DNA of 64,000 bases from Candidatus Blautia faecipullorum (GCA_019115125.1 DXEG01000015.1:87181-151180), one strand, 5' to 3'; counted from the stretch's first letter, positions 43,413-53,118 are shown. Notes: generated from the letters alone by a model not told the origin. Made by a program: numbers and translations.

Positions 43413-46400
43413 CTACTTTCGGAATGTGGATATGGGAAGGAAGGCCGTATCGACTTCCTGCTGCACGATGCTTGCATATTCTGTATGGATCCAGTGCACC
43501 TGGTTTTCCTTTTCTTCATCTGATATCTGAGAATAGCTGTCCCGGGTTCTCCCGCCAGTGCTCCGGTAGCTGGTTCCGCCGGAACCCTCCGCCATATTCG
43601 TCTGCAGCACGGAATATTCCATAAACCACTCAGCGGGCGAACCAAGCCCCCATTTCGCCAATGTCCCGGAGGTCAGGCCGTCGCCCCACAGTTCCACAGA
43701 CGCCAGCCGGTTGTCGGAAGTCAGCAGAAGGAACGCGGTGTTATCCGGTATGCTCAATACACGCAGAGCCTTATCATGCGACTCGTCCTCCACACTGGTA
43801 TAAATCTCATATACCTCTCTGCTGAGCACTGCTCCCATGGAGGAGTTATCTCCGCTGTATACGGGACCGATCAGCAGTTCCAAAATCCCGTCGCCGTTCA
43901 GATCTATCATACGGATGCCGATCTCCTCCGGCTCGAAGTTCCCGATAAGAGGGTTCAGCCCTTCTTCCAGATACTTTTCCCGGCTCCAGTTTTCCTCCAG
44001 GGCGCAGAGGTACGCGCCTATAATAGCATCATAATCTCCCAGATAACCGACCCTGTCTATGGGCTCCCGCCACCGGAGCCGGATCTGGCTGCCGTCGGAG
44101 CTGAGATATGTTGCTCCCAGCTTATCGCAGAAGCCGGATACATCCCCCTCCGCGGCTGAAAGCGGAAAGGCTTTTTCTACGGAAATTCCTTCGGAGCTGA
44201 TGATCCCTGTGCTGTCCGCCATAAGGTTGGTATAATCCTCATATCCGTAATTTGACATGAATTTCAGCTCATCATCCCAAAATACCATATCTTGAATCTG
44301 AAGAACCTGAGAGCCGGCAGATTCATATATCTCGTCAATATGAACCGTCACCGTCTCTGAATTCACCGGCTCATCCAGAACAAGATAATGTACCCGCATC
44401 GTGTCCTCAATCTCCAGCTCCGCTTTTGCATCGTCAAATTCCAGCGTGATCTTTTTGGGCCGACTCATCTGCTCATGCATCTCACTGCTGTAGCTTCCCG
44501 CAAACAGATACATTCCGCTGATCCGCTCTTCACCGGAAAAGGTAAACGTCACCGATTCCCCAACGCCAGTGTTTCCCTCCGGCGTCCTCCATGTCGTTGT
44601 CTGGACGCCGTCCAGCCAGTTCAGAAGGGTATCATCCGTTTCCTCCGCTGATACGGACGGCTCTATGGACAGAGGCGCAATGGCCCCTCCGGTCATGATG
44701 GAACCAATTTCCTCCCATCCGCCGATGCTCCGTTTCTGTTCCAGAGCAAGCGCTGCCGCTGCTTCCGCCTCGCTTTCGCTTTCCGTCTCGCTCTCTGCCA
44801 CGGTATCCTTTTCTTCCTCGCTATCTGCTTCAGACTCATTCTCCGCTCCTGGCTTGCTCTCATTTTCCGGCTCGCTCTCTGTCACGGTATCTTTTTCTTC
44901 CTCGCTATCTGCTTCGGACTCATTCTCCGCTCCTGGCTCGCTCTCATTTTCCGGCTCATTCTCCGTCACGGTATCCTTTTCTTCCTCGCTATCCGCTTCG
45001 GACTCATTCTCCGCTTCCGCCTCGCTCTCATTTTCCGTCTCGTTCCCCGTCACGGTATCCTTCTCGGTATCGTTATCCGCTTCGGACTCGCCTTCCGCTC
45101 CCGATCCACTCTCACTTTCCGGCTCGTTCCCGGCTTCCGCCTCGCTTTCGCTTTCCGGCTCATTCTCCGTCACGGTATCGGTTTCAGTTCCGGTTCCGCT
45201 TTTATCCGTAATGTCCAGCTCCTTCCCGGTCTCCGAAACTCCTGTCTTACCCTTCCACGGCAAGCCTGTGGCCAGAACAGCGACGGCCACGATCAGCAGA
45301 ACAAGCGCTGACGCCAGGCCGGAAACCCTTGCGCGCCGACTCTTCTTCTCTCCTCGTGTTTCTGCCGGAAATCGCTCCTTCTCCTGCTGCTCACGGTTCT
45401 CCTGTCGCTCACGATTCTCCGACTTCTCTCGACTCTCCGGCTTCTCTCGATTCCCAAACTGTTCACGACTTTCCGGCTGCTCTCGGCTCTCCGACTTCCG
45501 CTCACGGTTTTCCGACTTCTCATGCTTTCCCGGCTGCTCTCGATTCCCCGATTTCTCACGATTCTCTGACTTCTCTTGATTATCCGGCTTCTCTCGATTT
45601 CCAAACTGTTCACGATTCTCCGACTTGCGCCCCTGATTCTCCGGCTTATGCTCTTGATTCCATTCTTGCTTCTCTTCCTGATCGCGCTCCCGTTCCTCTG
45701 TCAATGGCCGGTCGTTTTCCCGCTCCTGAGAGGCGGCTTTTTTCTCTGTGTTTTCCAGCAGCAGTCTCCGAAACTCCTCTGCCGAGGAAATACGGTCTCT
45801 TCTATGTACCGCCAGACTTTTCAGCAGAACAGCCTCCTTCTCCGGCGGGATCTGTACGCCCAGCTCCGAGGGCTTCCTCAGCTGGTCATCGATCATTCGC
45901 TCCAGAGCTTCCTCGGGGCGTAATCCTGTGATCATACGGTAAAAGGAAGCTCCGGCTCCGTAGACATCTGTCCAGGGCCCCTGTTCCCCGTGGCTCCGGT
46001 ACTGCTCCTCCGGTGCATAGCCCGGTTTCAGGATCACAGACAGACTGCGGGAATAAAGGGAGGCCGCGTATCTGGCGGCTCCGAAATCCAGCAGCTTCAC
46101 CGTACCGTCTTCCATTATAAAAATGTTGTCCGGGGCGATATCCCTGTGTATGATCCCTACCTTGTGAACGGCGGACAGCCCCTCCAGAACATGCAGGATG
46201 ATATGCTCCGCCTCTTCATAGGGCAGCCTGCCCTTCTGCTGCAGCAGTTCCCGCACCGTCTGCCCTTTCAGGAATTCCATGATGATATATCCGGTCTCAT
46301 TCTCCCGAAAACAATCGTACACTCTGACGATCTCAGGAATGGAACTGCACTGGGCCAGTCTGCGGGCCTCCTCGATGAAGCCCCGCAGGCCGTTTTCAAA

Positions 46401-46709
46401 CTGTATCCGGGCGTCTCCCGGATACACTGTGAGCTTCCTGGAGCCAAAGCCTCTCGTGGCAAAATCACTGGGGAAATATTCCTTAACGGCCACCGCCTGC
46501 TCCATCACAAGATCATAGCCGATATAGGTTACGCCGAAACCGCCGTAGCCCAGCACCTTCCCCACCATATATTTGTTTGACAGCACAGTACGGGGCTCCA
46601 GATAATAAGCCTCTGAAACGCCCGTTCCCACCGCGTAGCCGCAATAAGGGCACACACTGTCATTTTCGCTGATCTCCCTCATGCACCCCATACAAAGATT
46701 TTTCGCCAT
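43413..46709 (-). CDS. Transmembrane Ser/Thr kinase with glycan-binding ectodomain
   Basis: 1098 residues. Zinc ribbon C6-x2-C9...C20-x2-C23; kinase about 45-320 with GYGGFG loop, Lys76, HRD 188-190 (HRDIAPDN) and DFG 208-210. Next a hydrophilic Asn-Arg-Glu repeat stretch about 335-455, one membrane helix about 464-486, and an acidic Glu/Ser-rich stalk about 490-665 with 28-residue tandem repeats. Ectodomain about 690-810 matches the NADase-type glycan-binding (discoidin-like) pattern: LLNWLDGVQTTTWRTPEG then VTVHIDEIY. The last part has LNGDGILELLIG, a calcium-loop-like motif. It is a likely surface sensor signalling inward by phosphorylation. Last kinase of the cluster; overall order is inside kinase, outside sensor. 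Confidence 0.92.
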   Translation of the reverse strand: MAKNLCMGCMREISENDSVCPYCGYAVGTGVSEAYYLEPRTVLSNKYMVGKVLGYGGFGVTYIGYDLVMEQAVAVKEYFPSDFATRGFGSRKLTVYPGDARIQFENGLRGFIEEARRLAQCSSIPEIVRVYDCFRENETGYIIMEFLKGQTVRELLQQKGRLPYEEAEHIILHVLEGLSAVHKVGIIHRDIAPDNIFIMEDGTVKLLDFGAARYAASLYSRSLSVILKPGYAPEEQYRSHGEQGPWTDVYGAGASFYRMITGLRPEEALERMIDDQLRKPSELGVQIPPEKEAVLLKSLAVHRRDRISSAEEFRRLLLENTEKKAASQERENDRPLTEERERDQEEKQEWNQEHKPENQGRKSENREQFGNREKPDNQEKSENREKSGNREQPGKHEKSENRERKSESREQPESREQFGNREKPESREKSENRERQENREQQEKERFPAETRGEKKSRRARVSGLASALVLLIVAVAVLATGLPWKGKTGVSETGKELDITDKSGTGTETDTVTENEPESESEAEAGNEPESESGSGAEGESEADNDTEKDTVTGNETENESEAEAENESEADSEEEKDTVTENEPENESEPGAENESEADSEEEKDTVTESEPENESKPGAENESEADSEEEKDTVAESETESESEAEAAAALALEQKRSIGGWEEIGSIMTGGAIAPLSIEPSVSAEETDDTLLNWLDGVQTTTWRTPEGNTGVGESVTFTFSGEERISGMYLFAGSYSSEMHEQMSRPKKITLEFDDAKAELEIEDTMRVHYLVLDEPVNSETVTVHIDEIYESAGSQVLQIQDMVFWDDELKFMSNYGYEDYTNLMADSTGIISSEGISVEKAFPLSAAEGDVSGFCDKLGATYLSSDGSQIRLRWREPIDRVGYLGDYDAIIGAYLCALEENWSREKYLEEGLNPLIGNFEPEEIGIRMIDLNGDGILELLIGPVYSGDNSSMGAVLSREVYEIYTSVEDESHDKALRVLSIPDNTAFLLLTSDNRLASVELWGDGLTSGTLAKWGLGSPAEWFMEYSVLQTNMAEGSGGTSYRSTGGRTRDSYSQISDEEKENQVHWIHTEYASIVQQEVDTAFLPISTFRK
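44799..45180 (-). repeat. 84-bp tandem repeats in the kinase stalk
   Basis: Copies start at about 44799, 44883, 44967 and 45051, 84 bp apart, nearly identical; a further partial copy lies near 45171. Each encodes 28 residues of the type ADSEEEKDTVTENEPENESE. In-frame, so copy-number change would only alter stalk length. Confidence 0.85.
45380..45640 (-). repeat. 18-bp degenerate repeats in the juxtamembrane region
   Basis: About a dozen copies of an ENREKS/GNREQP hexapeptide unit, encoded by 15-18-bp units with CTCTCGATT or CTCACGATT at their core on the plus strand. Coding, low-complexity, on the inner face between kinase and membrane helix. Confidence 0.75.
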
Positions 46710-46806
46710 TTTCCGTTTCCTTCCCCAGGCCTGCCCTATTTCTCAGATATCTTTAAAGCTTTTCCTTTTTCGGGCAGAAAATCAGCTCCGTTTCTCCGCC
46801 GCTCCT

Positions 46807-47904
46807 TCAGCTCCTTTTTCTTCTCCAGAATGGCAGGCGCTTTTCTCTCTCCGGCTTCCCTGAATCCTCTCCGGCAGAAACAGTTTCCTTCATCGCCGTT
46901 TTCCCAGCTTCCTCCCCGGCAGAGACGGATTCCTCCATCTCCGTTTCCTTCAGCATCGCTTTCTCGAATTCCTCCCCGCTGTGGAAACGATCCTCCGGCT
47001 GAAGACTCAGAGCCTTCAGCATCACGCCCTCGATCACCGGATCCATCTCTATTCCCAGCTCTGTAGGCGTTTTGAGCTTCTCACCCATCATACGGTTCAG
47101 CGATTCTATGGGTTTCTCTCCGGTCACCATCTCATAGAAGACCGCCCCCGCTCCGTAAATATCCAGTTCCGTACCCACCTGGCCCTTAGTGCGGTACTGT
47201 TCCGGCGGGGCGTATCCCGCCTTTACAATGAGGGACGGAAGCTGCTCCTCCACGCCCCTTTGGAAATAGGCAGCGCCAAAATCAAAAATCTTCACCCTGC
47301 CGTTTTCCAGAAGAAATATATTGTCCGGGCTGATATCCCGGTGAATGATCCCGTTTTCATGGATTCTTTTCAGCGCGTTCAGAATGGACATCATATAACC
47401 GCAGGCTGTTTCCAGAGGAAATTTTCCCGTCTCCCTGAGCTGTTCCTTCAAAAGACGGCCATGGATAAACTCCATAATGATATAGGCCGTTCCATTCTCC
47501 TCAAAAAAATCGTATTCATTTACAATGTCCCGGTCTCTGGCAAAAATGGCCATATTCTGCGCCTCCTCCAGAAACCGCTTTTTCCATTTCTCATAGGTTT
47601 CCGCCTTTTCACCAGAAAATACTCCGACCTTTTTTTCGCCCTCCGCACGGTTTACCAGGCCCGCCGGATAAAATTCCTTCACCGCCACGACCATCCCGAG
47701 GGTGACGTCGTAGGCTTTGTATGTGATTCCAAAGCCTCCAAGACCAATGGAAGCTCCAATGATATACCGGCCGCGCAGGATCGTTCCCGGCTTAAGCTGA
47801 TACAGATTTTCCGGTTCCGCGTTTTCCATATATCCACAATGGGGACACACCTCATAATTTCCCTTAATCTGAAAACAATTCAGACACCAGTTCCTCCCGG
47901 CCAT
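46807..47904 (-). CDS. Soluble Ser/Thr kinase with zinc ribbon
   Basis: 365 residues. GGAGG 6 nt before the ATG at 47904 fixes the start. Zinc ribbon C7-x2-C10...C20-x2-C23; kinase with LGGFG loop, Lys76, HRD 188-190 (HRDISPDN) and DFG 208-210, positions identical to the transmembrane paralogue, so they are duplicates. The tail has a repeated AGE-rich segment (ETVSAGEEAGK, ETVSAGEDSGK) and a basic end. No membrane helix. Located between the FHA-ABC exporter (24 nt) and the sensor kinase. Confidence 0.93.
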   Translation of the reverse strand: MAGRNWCLNCFQIKGNYEVCPHCGYMENAEPENLYQLKPGTILRGRYIIGASIGLGGFGITYKAYDVTLGMVVAVKEFYPAGLVNRAEGEKKVGVFSGEKAETYEKWKKRFLEEAQNMAIFARDRDIVNEYDFFEENGTAYIIMEFIHGRLLKEQLRETGKFPLETACGYMMSILNALKRIHENGIIHRDISPDNIFLLENGRVKIFDFGAAYFQRGVEEQLPSLIVKAGYAPPEQYRTKGQVGTELDIYGAGAVFYEMVTGEKPIESLNRMMGEKLKTPTELGIEMDPVIEGVMLKALSLQPEDRFHSGEEFEKAMLKETEMEESVSAGEEAGKTAMKETVSAGEDSGKPEREKRLPFWRRKRS

Positions 47905-47928
47905 CTCTCTCCTCCGATCCATTGCTCA

Positions 47929-50307
47929 TCATCTGCTGTCCCTGGACAGAGACCGCAGCAATATCATACACAGCGCTCCGCACAGCAGCGTCATTGCCAG
48001 CAAAATCCCCCAAACCTGATACAAATGTCCGCTGACTGCCTCAAAGATTTCCTGAAATTCATGCTCAGCCGTGGGAAGCTGCTCCTGTATTTTCATCGTC
48101 AGATCATTCAGTCCCGCGATACTTCCCAGCCCTTCCACAGACCACTTGCTGATGGTAAAGTAGGAGATCCACTCCCCCGCTCCGCTGAGTTCAAAGAGTA
48201 TACCGGAAAACAGAAGCTGGATGATCAGGATAAAAGGCGCCAGAGTCATCGCCTTATCCCCGGTCTTTACCAGGCTGGAAACCACAAATCCCAGAGCCAT
48301 AGAAGCCTCTATGGTCAGCCACAATGTCAGATACAGCTCCGGCGCCGGATGATCCAGCAGGATCCCCGCCTCCGGCAGTCCTACTGTCAGAGAAAAGATC
48401 AGCATCATCAACATCCCCTGAATGGCGCCCAACAGCGTCTGTACCAGGAATTTGGAGCTGATATACACCGGGAGCCGTAAATTTCCCATATACTCCCGCT
48501 TCAGGATCGTTCGCTCCTTACAGACCTCCTGGATAGAATTGAAAAGGCCGATCCAGATCCCCGCGCAGCTCAGCGCAAATAAAATAGATTTGGTGTCTTC
48601 GTAGATTTCAAATACAGTATCCTTGGCTACCACGGATAAAAGCAGAGCGATCACCACCGGCTGCAGGAGCAGCATCCCCAGCCGCTGGGCGTCGTTGCGG
48701 ATCAGCTCTATGTAACGGGAGGTCAGGATCCCAAGCTGCTTCGCCGGATTCGTCCTTCTCTTCTTTTCCCGGGCTTCTCCGGCGTTTTTCTTTCGAACCT
48801 GCGTCTGCTCCGTCTCCATACAGTTGCGGAACTGCTCTTCCCAGAAGGGCGCGTTTTCCGATATCATATTGTAGATATCCACCAGATTTTCCGTGTCAAA
48901 AAACATCTTTGCCTGCTCCGTACTGCCGCAGAAGCAGAGGCGGCCTCCCTGTCCCATAAAAATAACCTTATCGCACAGCTCCAGGCTCTGGGTGGTATGC
49001 GTCACCATGATAATGGTCTTCCCCTGGGATTTTGACAGCTTGCTCAGGGTGATCATCAGCTTCTGCTCCGTCCCCGGATCCAGGCCAGAGGTGGGCTCGT
49101 CCAGGAAAAACAGCTTCGGATCGGCCAGCATTTCCACCGCGATGCTGGCTCTCTTTTTCTGTCCGCCGGACAGCTTGCGGATAAAGGTATTCTGGTGTTC
49201 TGTCAGCTCTACCATTTCCAGTACATGACTGATCCTGTTCTCAATCTCCCTGGCAGAGGTATCTCCCGGCATTTTCAGCTTTGCCGTATAGTACAGCATT
49301 TTTCTGAGGGTCAGATTTTCATAGATGATATCTTCCTGGGGAACATAGCCGATCAGCCCCTTCAGCTCCGCAAAATGACTCTTCAGATCCAGACCGTTAA
49401 ACAGGACGGTGCCCTCGGTTTTTTTGTCAAAGCCGCTGATAGCGTTCATCAGCGTGGATTTTCCCGCTCCCGAGCCTCCGATAATGGCTACAAACTCATT
49501 GCTGTCTATCGTCGTGTTTACATGGTTCAAAATCTGCTTTTTCTTTTTCCCCACATATTTATTCATATCCAACACATCTATGCGGACGCCCCTGGTCAGA
49601 TTCTTGTAATAGATGACGCCGTTGGTAAAAATCAGCGTGCTGCCCAAAATCTGTATCACATCTTTTTCATGGAGCAGCGCGCTGTCTGACAGCGTATATC
49701 CATTGAGAAGCGTTCCATTGACGCTGTGCTCATCTGTCAGCAGCATACCACGTTCGGTTTTCTCTATTTTGGCGTGGACTCTGGACACGCCGGGATGGGA
49801 CAGTACAATGTCATTATCCATATCCCTTCCGATGGATATATGACCGGATAAAACAGGCTGTTTTCTCCAGGTTCCCTTCTCCGTACTATCCATATACAGG
49901 ATCAGCACAGCCTCCTGGGCGCTGTCCTGTTCCGGCTGAATACGGATCATATCCCCGTCCATGAGCTGAATGTACTTTTGATCTTTGTTTAGAAATCTCC
50001 GGCATCCGCTGCTTTCCAGAATACTCCCGTTGGTACTTCCCAGATCCGCGTAAAACATCCGTCCTTCGGACACCTTAAATTTCCCGTGGATCCTGGAAAC
50101 CGCCTGGGAAGAGAGCACCAGATCATTCTGATCACGGGATCTTCCCATACGAATACTTTCTTTTCCAAAATCCTCCGCAGAAAGCTCCCGGATTCCATGA
50201 ATGCCGTCCATGACGATCAGATACTGCCCGGATCTGTTCCCCGGCATTTTCCCCGCCACATAGCAGGTCGCCTCGCTGTCTGTCTTTCTCGCTTTCCTCT
50301 CCGCCAT
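47929..50307 (-). CDS. ABC exporter with two FHA domains
   Basis: 792 residues, same plan as mycobacterial Rv1747. FHA1 about 50-120 (MGRSRDQNDLVL, VSRIHGKF, GSTNGS); FHA2 about 155-225 (IGRDMDNDIVL, VSRVHAKI, SVNGTL). ATPase with Walker A GGSGAGKST 277-285, LSGGQ 379-383 and Walker B LFFLDEP. C-terminal ABC-2 type membrane domain of about six helices from about 535. FHA domains bind phospho-Thr on a kinase or autophosphorylated partner, so export should be phosphorylation-gated. Substrate unknown, perhaps a lipid or wall precursor. Confidence 0.93.
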   Translation of the reverse strand: MAERKARKTDSEATCYVAGKMPGNRSGQYLIVMDGIHGIRELSAEDFGKESIRMGRSRDQNDLVLSSQAVSRIHGKFKVSEGRMFYADLGSTNGSILESSGCRRFLNKDQKYIQLMDGDMIRIQPEQDSAQEAVLILYMDSTEKGTWRKQPVLSGHISIGRDMDNDIVLSHPGVSRVHAKIEKTERGMLLTDEHSVNGTLLNGYTLSDSALLHEKDVIQILGSTLIFTNGVIYYKNLTRGVRIDVLDMNKYVGKKKKQILNHVNTTIDSNEFVAIIGGSGAGKSTLMNAISGFDKKTEGTVLFNGLDLKSHFAELKGLIGYVPQEDIIYENLTLRKMLYYTAKLKMPGDTSAREIENRISHVLEMVELTEHQNTFIRKLSGGQKKRASIAVEMLADPKLFFLDEPTSGLDPGTEQKLMITLSKLSKSQGKTIIMVTHTTQSLELCDKVIFMGQGGRLCFCGSTEQAKMFFDTENLVDIYNMISENAPFWEEQFRNCMETEQTQVRKKNAGEAREKKRRTNPAKQLGILTSRYIELIRNDAQRLGMLLLQPVVIALLLSVVAKDTVFEIYEDTKSILFALSCAGIWIGLFNSIQEVCKERTILKREYMGNLRLPVYISSKFLVQTLLGAIQGMLMMLIFSLTVGLPEAGILLDHPAPELYLTLWLTIEASMALGFVVSSLVKTGDKAMTLAPFILIIQLLFSGILFELSGAGEWISYFTISKWSVEGLGSIAGLNDLTMKIQEQLPTAEHEFQEIFEAVSGHLYQVWGILLAMTLLCGALCMILLRSLSRDSR

Positions 50308-50328
50308 CTTGCCTTGTCCCTTTCCCTT

Positions 50329-50691
50329 TTATCCTAACTTAAAAACATTGTCTCTGCTTCCGATCAATAGCTCAGCCCCGGTTTTCAGCGTATACTCCCT
50401 GTTCCGCTCCAGCCGCTTCCCTCCCCGCAGAAAGGTTCCGTTGGAGGACCAGTCCCACACGCTGTAATCGCCTGTGCTTTCATGATATACAATACTGCAG
50501 TGTCTCCTGCTTACTACCTTTTCCGGCAGCACCAGATCGCACATTCCCGCAGCTCTCCCTATGACGATCTCTTCTCCGTCCCGGATCGGAATGATCGCTC
50601 CCAGCCAGACTCCCTTGATCCCTACGATGGCTCCCTGAGGATTCCGGTTCATGCATAAGCTTCTTGTAAGAAATACTCTGTCTTCCTCCAT
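50329..50691 (-). CDS. Small FHA-domain protein
   Basis: 120 residues, nearly all one canonical FHA domain: VIGRAAGMCDLVL, VSRRHCSIVY, and DWSSNGTFLRG with the phospho-Thr-binding Arg, Ser-Arg-x-His and Asn-Gly. A free phospho-peptide reader or adaptor between the FHA-ABC exporter and the LytTR regulator. Confidence 0.9.
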   Translation of the reverse strand: MEEDRVFLTRSLCMNRNPQGAIVGIKGVWLGAIIPIRDGEEIVIGRAAGMCDLVLPEKVVSRRHCSIVYHESTGDYSVWDWSSNGTFLRGGKRLERNREYTLKTGAELLIGSRDNVFKLG

Positions 50692-50709
50692 TTTCCTGTT
50701 CTCCTGTTT

Positions 50710-51405
50710 TTAAATTCCCCGAGTCTGTTTTAAGATATCCCAGTACCTCCGGCTGACAGGGAGCGCCCGCCCTTTCAGCCGGACTCCTGTCCGGTTCACG
50801 GTATCTACAAATCTCCGGTTTACCAGGTAGCTCTGGTGACAGCGGAAGAAGCCCTTTGTCTCCAGCATTTCCTGCAGCTCGTCCAGCTTCCCGTAAAACT
50901 GCAGCTCCTCTCTTCCCAGAATGTGAACGATGATCTTCCGGACATCACTCTCAAAATATAGAATTTTATCCAGCGGAACCCTGTGCGTCGTCCCCCGCAC
51001 CGTCACATTCAGGCTTTCTGTACACCGCTCCTTTTCATCCAGATAGCGGTTCAGCTCCCTTTTCAGACGTTCCTCCTGAACAGGCTTTAAAAGATAGGCA
51101 AACGCCCGGTAGGTGTATCCTTCATAAACATGCTCCTGGGAAACGGTGAAGAAGATCACGTCCACATCCACCTCCCGCTCCCTTAAATAGGCGGCGGCAG
51201 TCATTCCGTCCATCCCCTTCATATGAATATCCAGAAACAGCAGGTCGAAATCGAAATCTCCCTGCTCCACCGCGCAAACCAGCTCCCGCCCGTCCCCAAA
51301 ACAGGTAAAGGCATACTCCGTGCGGGCAAACAGAATCCTTTCCGCCTGCCGGATCAAAAGCTCCGCATCTCTGTGATTGTCGTCACAAACAGCTATTTTC
51401 AGCAT
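50710..51405 (-). CDS. LytTR-family response regulator
   Basis: 231 residues from the ATG at 51405. Receiver about 1-120 with LKIAVCDDN, phospho-acceptor Asp in LLFLDIHMKG and LLKP; LytTR DNA-binding domain about 140-231 with FYGKLDELQEMLE, FFRCHQSYLVNRRFV and VSRRYWDILK. No histidine kinase lies near. In this cluster it may be fed by another kinase, or it could provide feedback control of the cluster. Confidence 0.92.
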   Translation of the reverse strand: MLKIAVCDDNHRDAELLIRQAERILFARTEYAFTCFGDGRELVCAVEQGDFDFDLLFLDIHMKGMDGMTAAAYLREREVDVDVIFFTVSQEHVYEGYTYRAFAYLLKPVQEERLKRELNRYLDEKERCTESLNVTVRGTTHRVPLDKILYFESDVRKIIVHILGREELQFYGKLDELQEMLETKGFFRCHQSYLVNRRFVDTVNRTGVRLKGRALPVSRRYWDILKQTRGI

Positions 51406-51430
51406 TTCCCTTCTCCATCCCCTTCCGGTG

Positions 51431-52417
51431 CTACAGCAGTCTGAGCTGACTGTCCGTATCTCCAAGGGACAGAACGGTTCCCCTTGGAACTCCCGACGCC
51501 TGGTTCGGCGTCAGCCGGACTCCGTCCGCGAAGGTTCCATTGAGGGAATAATCCTCCACCAGATACTCTCCCGCAGCCGGATCATAACAGATTCCGCAAT
51601 GTCTGCGGCTGACCGCCTGTCCCAGAATGATCAGATGGCTCAGTCCGGCGTCTCTTCCCACCACGATCGTCTCTCCCTCTTTTAACGGAACACAGGTTCC
51701 CGCGTACTCTCCTGTCATACAGTAAATGCCTGTCTGTCCGCTTTTCCTGAGGTCGTCCCTGTCCTTTTCTCCGGCTCCGCTTTTTCCGGTATCCGCCCTG
51801 GAGGCCTTCTCTTTTCCCATGCACAGCCCCGCCAGGGACGCCGCGAACAGAACTGCCAGAAGGGCCAGGCTCACCCAATACCCGATTTCCATTCCCTGAA
51901 AGATTATTTTTCTTAAAAGCTGCTCCATGTTGCCGCCGGTCATTCCGTCATAAATAAGCTGGACCAGGCCGCCGTTCAGGTTCGCCTCGATCATTTCCGT
52001 CAGCACCTTAGGGAAGACCACAAAACAGTTGGCCGCCAGAAAGCCGCCGGAAACCAGGGCGCTCAGAGCGCACAGCCCATAGCTCCATCTTCTGCGCGCG
52101 AAGCCAAGGAACACGGCGCACGCCGTCAGTATATACGGCAGCACCATTGTGATCTGGAAATAGACCCGCACACGGTCCAGCTCCTCACTGCCGGAGCTCT
52201 CCTTTATTTTCCATATATTTTTGATCATTCCATAGGAGGAACAGCTTATGGAACCGTTTTCTACACCGGGGATCTTATCCAGCGCGTTCTCCAGCTGATC
52301 CGCGAAGGCTCCCGCGGCGTCCGCCAGATCTATGGTGAGCACATCCAGCATCACCGCCAAAAGAAACAACACCCCGGCGGCGGCAATGATCCCGCTGCAT
52401 ATCGTTCTTTTTTTCAT
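51431..52417 (-). CDS. Four-helix membrane protein with C-terminal FHA
   Basis: 328 residues: hydrophobic helix about 8-30, an extracytoplasmic loop with two Cys, helices about 90-110, 115-140 and 175-200, then a basic/acidic linker and an FHA domain about 235-328 (IVVGRDAGLSHLIILG, VSRRHCGICY, YSLNGTF). The membrane part does not match a known family. It would anchor a phospho-Thr reader at the membrane. Confidence 0.88.
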   Translation of the reverse strand: MKKRTICSGIIAAAGVLFLLAVMLDVLTIDLADAAGAFADQLENALDKIPGVENGSISCSSYGMIKNIWKIKESSGSEELDRVRVYFQITMVLPYILTACAVFLGFARRRWSYGLCALSALVSGGFLAANCFVVFPKVLTEMIEANLNGGLVQLIYDGMTGGNMEQLLRKIIFQGMEIGYWVSLALLAVLFAASLAGLCMGKEKASRADTGKSGAGEKDRDDLRKSGQTGIYCMTGEYAGTCVPLKEGETIVVGRDAGLSHLIILGQAVSRRHCGICYDPAAGEYLVEDYSLNGTFADGVRLTPNQASGVPRGTVLSLGDTDSQLRLL

Positions 52418-52429
52418 GGCTCTCTCCTG

Positions 52430-53092
52430 TTATCCCTGTTTTCCCTCCTGCTTATAGTCGTCCCACGAGAAGGTCTCGTCGCAGCAGGGGAAGAACATCA
52501 GCTTTGTGTTTCCCACAGAGAGAATGTCGTGGCGGTTCAGCTTCCGGGGCATCAGCACCACGTCGTCATTCACATAAAACAACTCTCTGGAATCCCCTGC
52601 CTGGGCGATAAACTCCCTCCTCTTAGGCTCATAAAGCACGATCGCGTGACGATCCCGGGAAACGCTGATATCCTCTCTCAGACAAACATCCATGCCGGGA
52701 TTCCTTCCGATAAAGTTTCTGCCCGTTTTCAAGCTGTAGCTCTGGCCGAAGGTTTTTCCCTCAATGCATACCAGCCAGCCTACCACCGGCTCTTTTCCGA
52801 AATTGCTGTAAATACCGATTGTCTTGCTGTCGTCCTCCATCTGGTTCTTCCCTCTGGTCATCGCCACATTGACCGCCTCCAGAAGGGAGCCCGTATTTGC
52901 CGGCTCCTCCTGGAAGCGGGAGTCGCTGTCCATGGCGAAGACCTCTGTCATGTCTTCTGCTATCGCCGCCTCCGGACCAGCCTTGAAATTCATTGTCACG
53001 TCTGTGTCGCCGCCCAGCCCGCTGCAGTGGGGGCAGGCTTCAAATTTGTCCGCGTCATAAAAATGTCCGTTTTCGCATCTCCTTAAATTCAT
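52430..53092 (-). CDS. Zinc-ribbon FHA-like protein
   Basis: 220 residues. N-terminal CENGHFYDADKFEACPHC zinc ribbon, acidic/variable region about 30-100, FHA-like domain about 105-205 (RNFIGRNPGMDVCL, VSRDRHAIV), in which the closing Asn-Gly is replaced (ELFYVN). Paralogue of the protein at 57059-57619. The zinc ribbon resembles those at the N-termini of the kinases and may be a shared docking piece. Confidence 0.88.
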   Translation of the reverse strand: MNLRRCENGHFYDADKFEACPHCSGLGGDTDVTMNFKAGPEAAIAEDMTEVFAMDSDSRFQEEPANTGSLLEAVNVAMTRGKNQMEDDSKTIGIYSNFGKEPVVGWLVCIEGKTFGQSYSLKTGRNFIGRNPGMDVCLREDISVSRDRHAIVLYEPKRREFIAQAGDSRELFYVNDDVVLMPRKLNRHDILSVGNTKLMFFPCCDETFSWDDYKQEGKQG

Positions 53093-53118
53093 GTTCTTTC
53101 CTCCCTAAAAAATATCCT

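Noticed and set aside
45380-45640. Regular short repeats that might suggest a CRISPR array
   Set aside because: Units are only 15-18 bp, without spacers, and are in-frame codons for a hexapeptide repeat.
44569-45931. Plus-strand Ser/Phe-rich ORFs of up to 336 codons
   Set aside because: Complement of the Glu/Ser and Asn/Arg/Glu repeats of the kinase; no ribosome site and no domain.
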